40,587 nucleotides of DNA from Oscillospiraceae bacterium (GCA_009781425.1 WQYC01000024.1:1-40587); one strand, 5' to 3'; numbered from the stretch's first letter, positions 17,242-24,217 are shown. The notes: generated by a model not told the origin, from the letters alone. Numbers and translations are program-made.

Positions 17242-17562
17242 TTAACTTTTAACTATAAATTTTTTCTTTAACATTTTAATTTCATATTTAGTGATGCCAC
17301 ATAAAACTAAATATTTTTCAAGCCCATCGTAATTTGTTTCGAGGTATTTGAACAAAAATAAAATGTTTTTTTCATTACATTCATAAGCATAAGAAGGTAA
17401 TTCTTCTTGGTTAATTTTGGCAATATTTTCTATATGGCTTTTCGTTAACAAATAGTCAAATAATATATCATGCAGTTGCACTCCTATAATACTTAAAAGA
17501 AATGCAGAAAGTCTTATAATCTCGTGCATACTTATTGCATTTGCGAGAACTTCCTCGGACAA
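17242..17562 (-). pseudogene. C-terminal remnant of a protein tyrosine phosphatase (Y_phosphatase3-like)
   Basis: The frame reads FLLSIIGVQLHDILFDYLLTKS, then YLETNYDGLEKYLVLCGITK and a lysine-rich end. This matches the tail of bacterial Y_phosphatase3 proteins: an LLS-LLGV helix after the catalytic loop, an I--DYLLT stretch, then YLE...YG--E-YL---G. The catalytic loop (HC-x5-R) and everything before it are missing. A stop lies just upstream in frame, and the element border is only about 30 bases beyond. It may start at ATG 17529 if expressed. Probably gene debris cut off at the element end; family call from recall. Confidence 0.5.
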
Positions 17563-17570
17563 AATCTACA

Positions 17571-17612
17571 TTGTCGATTGATACGGACGTTCCATATGAT
17601 GGCTGCCAACAT
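17571..17612 (+). repeat. attR: right junction of the spoIVA-intervening element
   Basis: CATA at 17593-17596 repeats 368-371. Bases 17571-17591 are the inverted partner of 371-391 (15 of 21 match). In the excised circle these arms would be symmetric around C-CA-T, which puts CA at the centre. In the restored gene, GGCA (355-358) and TGCC (17603-17606) lie symmetrically around the same CA. Confidence 0.75.
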
Positions 17613-17871
17613 AACCACCGAAGTCTCCCCCATCGTCGGCTCGGAACGCCAGAGCGAAGAACTAATCCTCTACCTCCTAAAAGAGTTCGAGGAAAACCCC
17701 GCGAAAATCTGGGAGAGCAACATCTTCGGCAAGTCACTGCACTCGCTTGTCAACGAGGGACTGCACAACAAGCTTTACCGTATGCCGCAAGACGCTCGCA
17801 TGAAGCTGCAGGAAACTGTTCAAAGAATCATCAACGACGGCTGCAACGGACTAATTTGTATAATTTTATAA
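17593..17871 (+). CDS. spoIVA: SpoIVA, detached C-terminal portion
   Basis: After the shared histidine codon (17593-17595) come 91 residues: MMAANITTEVSPIVGSERQ, then SIWES-like IWESNIFGKSLHSLVNEG, RMPQDARMKLQETVQRIIN and the terminal GLICIIL. This is the hallmark end of SpoIVA, including the hydrophobic C-terminus involved in forespore-surface localisation through SpoVM in Bacillus. No ribosome site precedes it, so it is not expected to be expressed until joined to the front half. Some upstream codons run open to 17524 in this frame but belong to the element. Confidence 0.93.
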   Translation, partial: HMMAANITTEVSPIVGSERQSEELILYLLKEFEENPAKIWESNIFGKSLHSLVNEGLHNKLYRMPQDARMKLQETVQRIINDGCNGLICIIL

Positions 17872-17880
17872 CAGAAACAA

Positions 17881-17915
17881 CTGCTCGCCTAAGGGGCGGT
17901 GTCGTAAGACAACTT
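17881..17915 (+). other. 3'-UTR two-hairpin motif, copy 1 (after spoIVA)
   Basis: It starts nine bases after the spoIVA stop. A stem CGCC/GGCG is followed by TGTC-GTAA-GACA, a 4-bp stem with a GNRA-type loop, then ACTT. It is nearly identical to the inverted copy at 19011-19050; a terminator follows both. Confidence 0.6.
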
Positions 17916-17920
17916 AATAG

Positions 17921-17956
17921 AAAGACCGATTCGCTGTCAGCGTTTCGGTCTTTTTT
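17921..17956 (+). terminator. Rho-independent terminator of spoIVA
   Basis: The stem AAAGACCGA (17921 on) pairs with TCGGTCTTT across a loop containing TTCGCTGTCAGCGT, followed by a T run to 17956. Confidence 0.85.
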
Positions 17957-18338
17957 ATCACCTTGTTAGTTCCCCCGAGGTGAACAATCCGTCACCTTTC
18001 GCCACATAAGCCCGCGGTTTTCGTGCTATAACTTTGGCGGTGACGGGGGAGCTGCTACGTTTCATCACCCCGCAAGCCCCCGTCGGCACACCGACACAAG
18101 CACGAAAATTTTCAGCAGTCAAGGAAAAGCGGTGGAGATTTCCGAGCTGAACACAAGCGAGGAAATACCACCGCCCTTGACGGCTGAAAAAGCGGGCGAT
18201 AAAAGGAGCAGTTCTGCTCTGCGAAGCCGAGTAGCCGTAGGCTACGATTGAGGGGTTTGGCGAGAATCCCCAAAAAGCAAAACGGTACGTTTTGGACGAG
18301 TGTATATACACTTGTCATGCTTGATATTCAGATAATGC
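17957..18338. other. Gene-free, strongly structured stretch (possible mobile-element remnant)
   Basis: No credible gene; open frames here have unnatural composition. Features seen: AGGTGA/TCACCT hairpin near 17980-18000; GTCGG/CCGAC near 18083-18096; a long imperfect inverted repeat with arms about 18111-18144 and 18161-18189, TTTCAGC at one end and GCTGAAA at the other; and a perfect 14-bp palindrome AGTGTATATACACT at 18298-18311. The general look, ending in GACGAGTGTATATACACTTG, reminds me of non-coding DNA in clostridial conjugative elements (recollection, not verified). Confidence 0.45.
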
Positions 18339-18908
18339 TTATAATGTTCGGTATTTATTTATTGTTTCGTCACTCCAAATATGCGCTTCAATAAATTTAA
18401 GATAATGATTTATATGTTTATCTTTGGGGAATATCCGTTTCCCCATGTGATACGGTGGGTCTTCGGGAAAACCGTATTTATTAATAAGATTTATTATATC
18501 ATCATAAAGAAAAACCTTTCCCCACCATTCTTCGCCTGTGTTTAACGAATCATTAAAAACTGCGAATGAATCTCCGTATGTAAAAGAAACGGTATCATAA
18601 TCAAATTCGCTCATTGGAATTCTAAGCCAATTAGGCTCATTAAACCATGTTTTCATGCCCTCGTTAGCACCTAATGTAAAATATACAGGTGCAGTGCGTA
18701 TAGGTTTTCCGCCAATAGAGAAAAATTTGTCTCGGAGCGTTTTATCTCTTTCGTAACGCTGTTGTAAAAAATTATCTATCCATGTTGCCCCGACATTTCC
18801 GGCAGACATAACCGCCTTTGCTTCTTCAAAAGGTAAAGATGTCAATGTTCGGAAGGGAGGTTTGCTTTTTTCGTAGTAGTGATATAAATGTTTTATATCA
18901 TTTATCAT
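18339..18908 (-). CDS. Uncharacterised 189-residue protein
   Basis: I do not recognise a function. The protein is soluble, with no signal peptide or membrane segment, and rich in aromatic and charged residues. Blocks such as LYHYYEKSKPPFRTLTSLPFEEA, APVYFTLG, LRIPMSEFDYDTVSFTYGDS and a terminal EAHIWSD recall a family of hypothetical proteins found in several Firmicutes. GAGG lies 7 bases before the ATG, and a TTGACT/TATAAT promoter precedes it. It stands alone on the minus strand between two inverted copies of the 3'-UTR motif, next to the structured stretch, so it may have been acquired. Confidence 0.7.
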   Translation of the reverse strand: MINDIKHLYHYYEKSKPPFRTLTSLPFEEAKAVMSAGNVGATWIDNFLQQRYERDKTLRDKFFSIGGKPIRTAPVYFTLGANEGMKTWFNEPNWLRIPMSEFDYDTVSFTYGDSFAVFNDSLNTGEEWWGKVFLYDDIINLINKYGFPEDPPYHMGKRIFPKDKHINHYLKFIEAHIWSDETINKYRTL

Positions 18909-18944
18909 AATCTAACCTCGCATTATATAAGTACACTTTATTTC

Positions 18945-18972
18945 ATTATATCACAAATATGCAATAAGTCAA
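18945..18972 (-). promoter_or_regulatory. SigA-type promoter of the 189-residue gene
   Basis: Minus strand: TTGACT (18972-18967), 16-bp spacer, TATAAT (18950-18945), about 37 bp before the ATG. Confidence 0.7.
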
Positions 18973-18977
18973 CAAAG

Positions 18978-19005
18978 AACCGTGCAGCCTCTCGATTACA
19001 CGGTT
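18978..19005 (-). terminator. Hairpin terminator of the transporter gene
   Basis: AACCGTG/CACGGTT 7-bp perfect stem with a 14-nt loop, followed on the minus strand by CTTTGTTG. It lies directly after the second copy of the two-hairpin motif, as the terminator does after copy 1. Confidence 0.55.
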
Positions 19006-19010
19006 TTCAA

Positions 19011-19050
19011 AAGTTGTCTTACGACACCCGCCCCTTAAAAGCGGGCAGTT
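19011..19050 (-). other. 3'-UTR two-hairpin motif, copy 2 (after transporter gene)
   Basis: Read on the minus strand: AACTGCCCGC, TTTTAAGGGGCGGG, TGTCGTAAGACAACTT. The first stem (CCCGC/GCGGG) differs from copy 1 (CGCC/GGCG) but still pairs; the GTAA-loop hairpin is identical. It starts 25 bases after the transporter stop. Confidence 0.6.
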
Positions 19051-19074
19051 TTTTATGTTTTTCTCTCTTTCCCG

Positions 19075-19863
19075 CTACTTCGGAATTTCTTCAAGCGGCA
19101 TTTTCCTGCTTATACTCCAGTAAGCCAAAGACAACGCAATTCCGCCTACAATATTCCCTAATGTCACTGCTCCGAGATTTATTCCCATTGCCGCAAACGT
19201 TATGCTTTCACCGAGCACCTGAGAGCCCGTTTGTGCGCCGAGCGTGAACAGTGTCATGTTGGCAATTGAGTGTTCAAATCCGCAAATCACAAACAGGTAA
19301 ATCGCCCAAAAAATTATAATAAGCTTTCCGCTTTCGCTCTTCATTCGATAAACCGACCAGACCGCGGCACATACTAACAGATTACAGAAAAGCCCTCTGA
19401 TTAAAAGCGAATCAAAGCCGGGTGCAGTTTTGCCGATGATTGCGTCCACCGTTGCCGATAATAAATCTGCTCTCAAGTACCCTGTTCCCTTAAAAAGCAA
19501 CGCGATTAAGGCAGAGCCTGCGAAGTTCCCTATGTAGCAGAGCGAGCAAAGCCCTAAGCCGTCTCTGAAGCGGACTTTCTTGCGTGCAATCCCTGCCGTC
19601 ATGACGAATACGTTGCCGGTGAAAAGCTCTGCACCTGCGAACACAACAAGGCTGAGTGCCGCCGCAAAGCTCGCCCCCTGCAGTATTTTTAAGCCCACGA
19701 AATCCTGCAGCATTCCTGCCATAATTAAAGTCGCGATTACGCACAAGCCCACATAAATTCCCGCCAGCATTGACGACACAAAATACGCCAATTTATCAGT
19801 TTTAAAAAAGCTGACCTTCTTCTCGGCGGCACTTACTACCAAATCATATCCGTTATATATCAT
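19075..19863 (-). CDS. Formate/nitrite transporter (FNT family)
   Basis: FNT proteins are pentameric membrane channels for formate, nitrite or hydrosulfide. The 262-residue protein has six predicted membrane segments, starting with LAYFVSSMLAGIYVGLCVIATLI. Family marks include AGAELFTGNVFVMTAGI (about 90-107), FAGSALIALLF, and in the second half FCNLLVCAAVWSVYR and FEHSIANMTLF, the latter carrying the conserved histidine of the pore. I chose ATG 19863 (GGGAGGA 8 bases upstream) over the longer frame. In a hydrogen- and formate-metabolising anaerobe, formate is the likelier substrate, but the sequence does not decide it. Confidence 0.9.
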   Translation of the reverse strand: MIYNGYDLVVSAAEKKVSFFKTDKLAYFVSSMLAGIYVGLCVIATLIMAGMLQDFVGLKILQGASFAAALSLVVFAGAELFTGNVFVMTAGIARKKVRFRDGLGLCSLCYIGNFAGSALIALLFKGTGYLRADLLSATVDAIIGKTAPGFDSLLIRGLFCNLLVCAAVWSVYRMKSESGKLIIIFWAIYLFVICGFEHSIANMTLFTLGAQTGSQVLGESITFAAMGINLGAVTLGNIVGGIALSLAYWSISRKMPLEEIPK

Positions 19864-19890
19864 TTTTACGTCCTCCCTCTGCTGTTTACA

Positions 19891-19919
19891 AGTATAACAT
19901 AAAATTAAAGAAAAATCAA
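19891..19919 (-). promoter_or_regulatory. SigA-type promoter of the FNT gene
   Basis: Minus strand: TTGATT (19919-19914), 17-bp spacer, TATACT (19896-19891), 27 bp before the ATG. Divergent from the promoter at 19954. Confidence 0.65.
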
Positions 19920-19953
19920 TAGATATTAATATAGATGAGCCGCTTTCTTGCAA

Positions 19954-19982
19954 TTGACAAATTTTGAGGTTTATGATATAAT
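19954..19982 (+). promoter_or_regulatory. Consensus SigA promoter of the acetyltransferase operon
   Basis: TTGACA (19954-19959), 17-bp spacer, TATAAT (19977-19982), 32 bp before the start at 20015. Confidence 0.82.
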
Positions 19983-20014
19983 TTTAAGCATATAACCACG
20001 AAAGGAACACGCTC

Positions 20015-20578
20015 ATGATAAAAGGCAATATCATCGAACTAATCCCCGCAGTATTTGACGACAGGCGAAATGTTTACGACTGGTGCTTCCACTCGGAAAC
20101 TTCAAAATCTCACTGCGGCTTGCCGCACTTCCCCGATGTTTACATTCCGACTTTTGAAGAGTTTTGCGAGGATTATGTCGATTATTGTTTCGACGGCGCA
20201 GAGCCCGAAAAAGGCAGAGGATTCATGATTGTGTTTGCAGGTGAGCAGGTCGGCTTTATCAGCTACTCTTGCTTTCATCTGAAGCCGCGCAAGGCAGAGC
20301 TTGACATTTGGCTTAACAGTGAGATTCATTGCGGAAAGGGTTTCGGAACTGACACGATTCTTTCGCTTTGTGAATTTTTAAATGAAACCTTGGATATTCG
20401 CGAGTTCATCATGCGCCCTTCGGTCAAGAATACAAGAGCGATAAATTCTTATAAAAAGTCGGGATTTGACGAGTCCGATGAATCACCGGAGGATTATTTA
20501 TTAGAAGAGTTTATTGAAATTTACGGCGACGGCGATTATGGTGCGGGCGGCGATGTGCTGTTAGTTAAAAGAATGTGA
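20015..20578 (+). CDS. GNAT-family N-acetyltransferase
   Basis: GNAT enzymes move an acetyl group from acetyl-CoA to an amine. The 187-residue protein has the expected strands and the acetyl-CoA loop: FMIVFAGEQVGFISYSCF (about 70-87), AELDIWLNSEIHCGKGFGTD (the motif A equivalent of Q-x-x-G-x-G/A, about 95-114), and the late RPSVKNTRAINSYKKSGF (about 133-150). AAAGGA precedes the ATG. It heads an operon with a nitroreductase and tag, spaced 22 and 14 bases. The substrate is unknown; possibly RimJ/RimL-like or antibiotic-type. Confidence 0.82.
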   Translation: MIKGNIIELIPAVFDDRRNVYDWCFHSETSKSHCGLPHFPDVYIPTFEEFCEDYVDYCFDGAEPEKGRGFMIVFAGEQVGFISYSCFHLKPRKAELDIWLNSEIHCGKGFGTDTILSLCEFLNETLDIREFIMRPSVKNTRAINSYKKSGFDESDESPEDYLLEEFIEIYGDGDYGAGGDVLLVKRM

Positions 20579-20600
20579 TTTTATAAAAAGGAGCAAAACC

Positions 20601-21164
20601 ATGAAGATTAAAAATACAATTGACGCGATTAAAGCTCGCTATTCCTGCCGTGCGTTTACTTGCGAAACGCCATCTGACGCAGATTTGCAGACGATTGCAG
20701 AAGCCGCGCTTGCCGCGCCGAGCGCGATGAATGTGCAGCCGTGGCGGGTGATTATCGTGAAGAATCCCAAGCTGCTCGCCGAGCTCGAAGCCGAGGCATT
20801 CAAGAACTTAGACGACGGTGCGCGCGAGCGGATAATGTCGCGCGGCGGCAGGATTTATTACAACGCGCCCTGCCAAATTATTATTCCGATTGCCGACCCC
20901 GCGAGCAACAAATGGGCGAATATCGACTGCGGAATTATCGCGCAAAATATTTCACTTGCGGCAGAATCACTCGGCATTAATAGCCTTATTTGCGGCATGA
21001 TTAATTTCTCGTTTATGGGCGAAAAAGGCGAATATTTCAAGGAAAAGTTAGGCTTCCCTGCTGACTATGCTTTAGGGCTTTCGGTGCTGCTCGGTTACGC
21101 TGATGAAGCGGGAATAAAAGAACCGCACGAGCTTGATTTAAGCAAGCTTTCGGTGGTGGAATGA
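20601..21164 (+). CDS. Nitroreductase family protein (FMN-dependent)
   Basis: Nitroreductases use NAD(P)H and FMN to reduce nitro compounds, quinones or flavins. The 187 residues match the compact clostridial form: IKARYSCRAFTCETPSD (about 10-26, with the FMN-binding RxSxR variant RYSCR), AALAAPSAMNVQPWRVIIV (35-53), and the C-terminal SVLLGYADEAG. AAAGGAG precedes the ATG. Middle gene of a three-gene operon; tag downstream suggests a general stress-protection setting, but this is only context. Confidence 0.88.
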   Translation: MKIKNTIDAIKARYSCRAFTCETPSDADLQTIAEAALAAPSAMNVQPWRVIIVKNPKLLAELEAEAFKNLDDGARERIMSRGGRIYYNAPCQIIIPIADPASNKWANIDCGIIAQNISLAAESLGINSLICGMINFSFMGEKGEYFKEKLGFPADYALGLSVLLGYADEAGIKEPHELDLSKLSVVE

Positions 21165-21178
21165 AAGGATTTTGATTT

Positions 21179-21769
21179 ATGAGTGAAAAATTCAGATGCG
21201 AATGGTGCAGAGAGGGCGGCGATTTACCGCTCTATATTGACTATCACGACAACGAATGGGGGCGACCTGTTCACGACGAGCGAACGCTGTTCGAGTTCTT
21301 GATTTTAGAGGGTGCACAGGCGGGCTTATCCTGGCTCACGGTACTCAAAAAGCGTGAAAATTACCGAAAAGCTTTTGATAATTTCGAGCTTGCAAAGGTT
21401 GCACTTTACGACGATAAAAAAATCGCGGAATTACTTAACAACGAAGGAATTATCCGCAATCGCCTGAAAATAAATTCCGCTGTGATTAATGCGAAATTAT
21501 TTCTCGAAATAGCAGAAAAACATGGCAGCTTCGATAAATTTATCTGGAATTATGTAGACGACAAGCCGATAATCGGGCTTTGGGACTCTGTTTGGGATAT
21601 TCCCGCAACAACTGCGATTTCCGACAGAATCAGCAAGGACTTAAAGAAAATGGGCTTCAAATTCGTCGGCAGTACGATTATTTATGCGTTCATGCAGGCG
21701 ACCGGAATGGTCAACGACCATGTAAATAATTGCTTCGTTTACAAGGAATTGACGAAAGAAAACAGATAA
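21179..21769 (+). CDS. tag: DNA-3-methyladenine glycosylase I
   Basis: Tag removes 3-methyladenine from alkylated DNA, the first step of base-excision repair. The 196-residue protein has the family start (FRCEWCREGGDLPLYIDYHDNEWGRPVHDE), the core LEGAQAGLSWLTVLKKRENY (about 42-61), and the end FVGSTIIYAFMQATGMVNDHVNNC. The zinc ligands (Cys near 7, His near 22, and His/Cys in NDHVNNC) are all present. Last gene of its operon, closed by a strong terminator. Confidence 0.95.
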   Translation: MSEKFRCEWCREGGDLPLYIDYHDNEWGRPVHDERTLFEFLILEGAQAGLSWLTVLKKRENYRKAFDNFELAKVALYDDKKIAELLNNEGIIRNRLKINSAVINAKLFLEIAEKHGSFDKFIWNYVDDKPIIGLWDSVWDIPATTAISDRISKDLKKMGFKFVGSTIIYAFMQATGMVNDHVNNCFVYKELTKENR

Positions 21770-21772
21770 ACA

Positions 21773-21808
21773 AAAAACCCGCTTCACAGCAGATGTGAAG
21801 CGGGTTTT
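21773..21808. terminator. Bidirectional terminator between tag and metG
   Basis: Perfect stem AAACCCGCTTCACA / TGTGAAGCGGGTTT with 5-nt loop, A run on the left and T run on the right, serving both convergent genes. Confidence 0.92.
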
Positions 21809-21815
21809 ATTCATT

Positions 21816-23381
21816 TTAATTCAGCGAGCTCAGAGCTTCCATTTCCTTCGCAACATCGAACCGCGGGAAGATAATTTCGCCGCGCTTTACCGTTACGTCC
21901 TGCGGTAAAACGCCCCATTTACCTGCGTTTTCGTAAGAAATGCAATCTGCACTTGCACCAATTTGCTCAAAAACCTTTTGCATTGAAGACGGCATGAACG
22001 CCGCAAGCAACGACGAGCAAATCCGAACAGCTTCGAGCAGATTATAAAGCACCTGCGCTAATCGCGGCTTGTTCGCGTCGTCCTTGGCGAGCACCCACGG
22101 CTCCGTCTCGTCGATGTATTTATTTGCACGGGAAATCACCTTAAAGATTTCGGCGAGCGACGCGCCGAGCTGAGGCTCTTCAATCAGCGTGTCGATTTTT
22201 TCTTTTAAGGCAGAAGCGAGCGAAATTAAGTCGCTGTCCTGTGCATCATTTTGCGTTTTTTCAGACGGCAATTGCGAACCGAAATACTTCTCAACCATTG
22301 CGACAGTGCGGGAAACCAAGTTTCCTAAATCGTTCGCAAGGTCAGTGTTTATGCGGCTTAACATTAACTCGTTGCTGAAGTCCATATCGTCATTAAAAGG
22401 CATATCGCGCAGCATTTGATAGCGGAGCGCGTCCACGCCGTAACGCTCGCCGAGCACGAACGGGTCGATGACGTTGCCGGTGCTTTTGCCCATTTTCGCG
22501 CCGCCGAGTTTAATAAAGTTGTGCGAATAAAGTCGCTTGGGAAGCGGTAAATCGAGCGCAAGAAGAATCGCAATCCATATAATTGAATGGAAACGCACTA
22601 TGTCCTTTGCGGTCACGTGTACGTCAGCCGCCCAGTATTTCATATCGTCATGTTCGCCGTTCTCGTAGCCGAGCAGAGTTATATAATTCGTGAGCGCGTC
22701 AAGCCAAACGTAGACCACGTGCTCCTCGTCAAAAGGCACGGGAACACCCCATTTGAACGTAGTGCGCGAGACGCAGAGGTCGTCAAGCCCGGGCTTGATG
22801 AAGTTGTTCACCATCTCGTTTACACGGGCGGCAGGCTTGAGGAAATCCGTCTCGGTGAGCAGCTTTTCGATTCTTTCTGCAAAAGGCTGCATTTTCATGA
22901 AATAGGCTTCTTCCTTGGCGTCAATCACGTCGCGCCCGCACTCGGGGCATTTGCCGTCCTTGAGCTGGGATTCCGTCCAAAAAGACTCGTCGGGAACGCA
23001 GTATTTCCCCGAATACTCGCCTTTATAAATATAGCCTTTGTCGTAAATTTTCTTGAAAATATTCTGCACTGCGGACTTGTGATAATCGTCGGTTGTGCGG
23101 ATAAAGCGGTCGTAGCTGATGTCCATGTACGCCCAAAGCTTCTTGAAAATATCCGCGATTTCGTCAACGTAGAGCTGCGGCGTCTTCCCTGCTTTTGCGG
23201 CGTTTTGCTCGATTTTCATGCCGTGCTCGTCCGTGCCCGTGCTGAACATCACATCATAGCCCTGCCAGCGCTTATAACGCGCAATTGTATCGCAGGTCAC
23301 TGTCGAGTAGCAATGCCCGATGTGCGGGTTTCCCGACGGATAATAAATCGGCGTGGTTATATAAAACGTCTTCTTTTGCAT
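21816..23381 (-). CDS. metG: Methionyl-tRNA synthetase
   Basis: This class I synthetase charges methionine tRNA. The HIGH motif is in PSGNPHIGHCY (residues 20-23) and the KMSKS loop in GGAKMGKSTGN (near 297). The connective domain keeps one cysteine pair (KCPECG) plus KYC upstream. The anticodon-binding helical domain follows (RTVAMVEKYFG and RANKYIDETEPW). At 521 residues it lacks the C-terminal tRNA-binding (Trbp111-like) extension of longer forms. AAGGAGA precedes the ATG. It lies 17 bases after a dockerin-like gene on the same strand and is probably cotranscribed from the promoter at 24218-24246. Confidence 0.96.
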   Translation of the reverse strand: MQKKTFYITTPIYYPSGNPHIGHCYSTVTCDTIARYKRWQGYDVMFSTGTDEHGMKIEQNAAKAGKTPQLYVDEIADIFKKLWAYMDISYDRFIRTTDDYHKSAVQNIFKKIYDKGYIYKGEYSGKYCVPDESFWTESQLKDGKCPECGRDVIDAKEEAYFMKMQPFAERIEKLLTETDFLKPAARVNEMVNNFIKPGLDDLCVSRTTFKWGVPVPFDEEHVVYVWLDALTNYITLLGYENGEHDDMKYWAADVHVTAKDIVRFHSIIWIAILLALDLPLPKRLYSHNFIKLGGAKMGKSTGNVIDPFVLGERYGVDALRYQMLRDMPFNDDMDFSNELMLSRINTDLANDLGNLVSRTVAMVEKYFGSQLPSEKTQNDAQDSDLISLASALKEKIDTLIEEPQLGASLAEIFKVISRANKYIDETEPWVLAKDDANKPRLAQVLYNLLEAVRICSSLLAAFMPSSMQKVFEQIGASADCISYENAGKWGVLPQDVTVKRGEIIFPRFDVAKEMEALSSLN

Positions 23382-23398
23382 TTTATTTCTCCTTTTAT

Positions 23399-24199
23399 TT
23401 ATGAATTTGCTATTATTTGTAAAATCCGCAGTGCGTCGGAAGCTGCGGGCGTTTCGCTAATTTCAAACCTCGATATTTCCTCGTCAGTCAGTGCAGTCAT
23501 TCCCGCGACCGCGCGGAGAATAATCAGCACATCAGCAGTAGTAAACGGCTCGGGCTCGACTTCAACAACCTCAACCTTCTCAACCCACGGCGAATCCTTG
23601 AACGAGGTAATAATCACGTTTTCTTTAAATTCTTCGTAAAAATAATACCACGACTTCCCGCTAAATCCAACTGAATAAGAAAACCCCACAAGAAATCCGT
23701 TAATTTCTAAGACTGCGAGAGCTCCGTCAAAAAAAGTATTGTAAACATAAACGCCTTTTTCTCTATTTATAATAGAAGCGGGAATATTTTCAAATGAGCT
23801 ATAAGCAGAGTGATTTTTATCCATATAAAATGTAAATCCGCATCTCGCGCCGTCTTCAAGTTCAAACGATATATCAAATCTTTTTGATGGTATATGGTAG
23901 AGAAGATACTTAAATTGCGCTCCCTGTATATACGGAAGTGGTATGGAATCAACAATTTCTAAAAATGTTATCAATTCCTTGCGGTTTTCTATTCCGTTAA
24001 AGTAAAGAAACGCTTGACGATAATATTCTGCAAACTCTTCTTCGCTGGCTTCTGCCATTCTTCGCATTTCTGCTAATTTTTCATCATTTCTTATTTCAGT
24101 ATAGTGTAAGGGGGCGGGGATTGCACTTGTAGGCGTTGCGATTGCAATGAACATCACAAAAACAAGCGCAATTGTTATAAGCTTTTTCAAAATTCTCAC
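23399..24199 (-). CDS. Secreted protein with degenerate C-terminal dockerin-like module
   Basis: It begins with a clear signal peptide (KKLITIALVFVMFIAIATPT-SA, cleavage near SA-IPA). The middle (about 40-205) is unrecognised. The C-terminus has two helices typical of dockerin type I repeats: FTTADVLIILRAVAGMTALTD and AASDALRILQIIANS. The calcium loops (D-x-N-x-D-G) are degraded, so cohesin binding is doubtful. A GTG at 24199 or a TTG at 24190 could be the start; TTG fits better with GGCGGTGA upstream. It precedes metG on the same strand. Its companion is the dockerin-like gene after lysS. Confidence 0.7.
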   Translation of the reverse strand: MRILKKLITIALVFVMFIAIATPTSAIPAPLHYTEIRNDEKLAEMRRMAEASEEEFAEYYRQAFLYFNGIENRKELITFLEIVDSIPLPYIQGAQFKYLLYHIPSKRFDISFELEDGARCGFTFYMDKNHSAYSSFENIPASIINREKGVYVYNTFFDGALAVLEINGFLVGFSYSVGFSGKSWYYFYEEFKENVIITSFKDSPWVEKVEVVEVEPEPFTTADVLIILRAVAGMTALTDEEISRFEISETPAASDALRILQIIANS

Positions 24200-24217
24200 C
24201 GCCTTTTATTTTACTAT

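Larger units (their letters stand above)
370..17593. mobile_element. 17.2-kb skin-like intervening element inside spoIVA
   Basis: Seen: spoIVA sequence stops at base 370 and resumes in frame at 17593 with the same CATA tetramer at both junctions. Between them is a coherent accessory module: a type I restriction-modification operon, an AbiE pair, DUF1848, a helicase-nuclease, a large serine recombinase, a regulator and a small protein. Known: skin in sigK of Bacillus and Clostridioides, and similar elements in other sporulation genes, are removed by large serine recombinases in the terminal mother cell, so gene damage costs nothing to the germ line. Inferred: this is such an element with defence genes as cargo. 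No phage structural, packaging or conjugation genes are present, so it is not an evident prophage or ICE. Without excision the host would be expected to be defective in sporulation. Confidence 0.88.

Noticed and set aside
17524-17592. In-frame ATG codons upstream of the SpoIVA C-terminal part suggesting an independent small gene
   Set aside because: These codons belong to the element end, have no ribosome site, and the family-like sequence begins exactly at the CATA junction; the open frame is chance.
370-17593. Prophage or integrative conjugative element
   Set aside because: No capsid, tail, terminase, lysis, relaxase or coupling-protein genes were found between the junctions.
17958-18318. 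Minus-strand open frames in the structured stretch
   Set aside because: Amino-acid content is arginine/serine-rich nonsense and two overlapping frames compete; the DNA is better explained by its inverted repeats.
18978-19050. Group II intron domain V-like hairpin
   Set aside because: The AACCGTG/CACGGTT stem with a nearby GC hairpin resembled an intron end, but there is no intron 5' consensus, no reverse transcriptase, and it fits a terminator.
22587-23639. A 350-residue open frame on the plus strand across metG
   Set aside because: It is the antisense of metG and the start of the dockerin-like gene; composition is unnatural and no ribosome site or family is seen.
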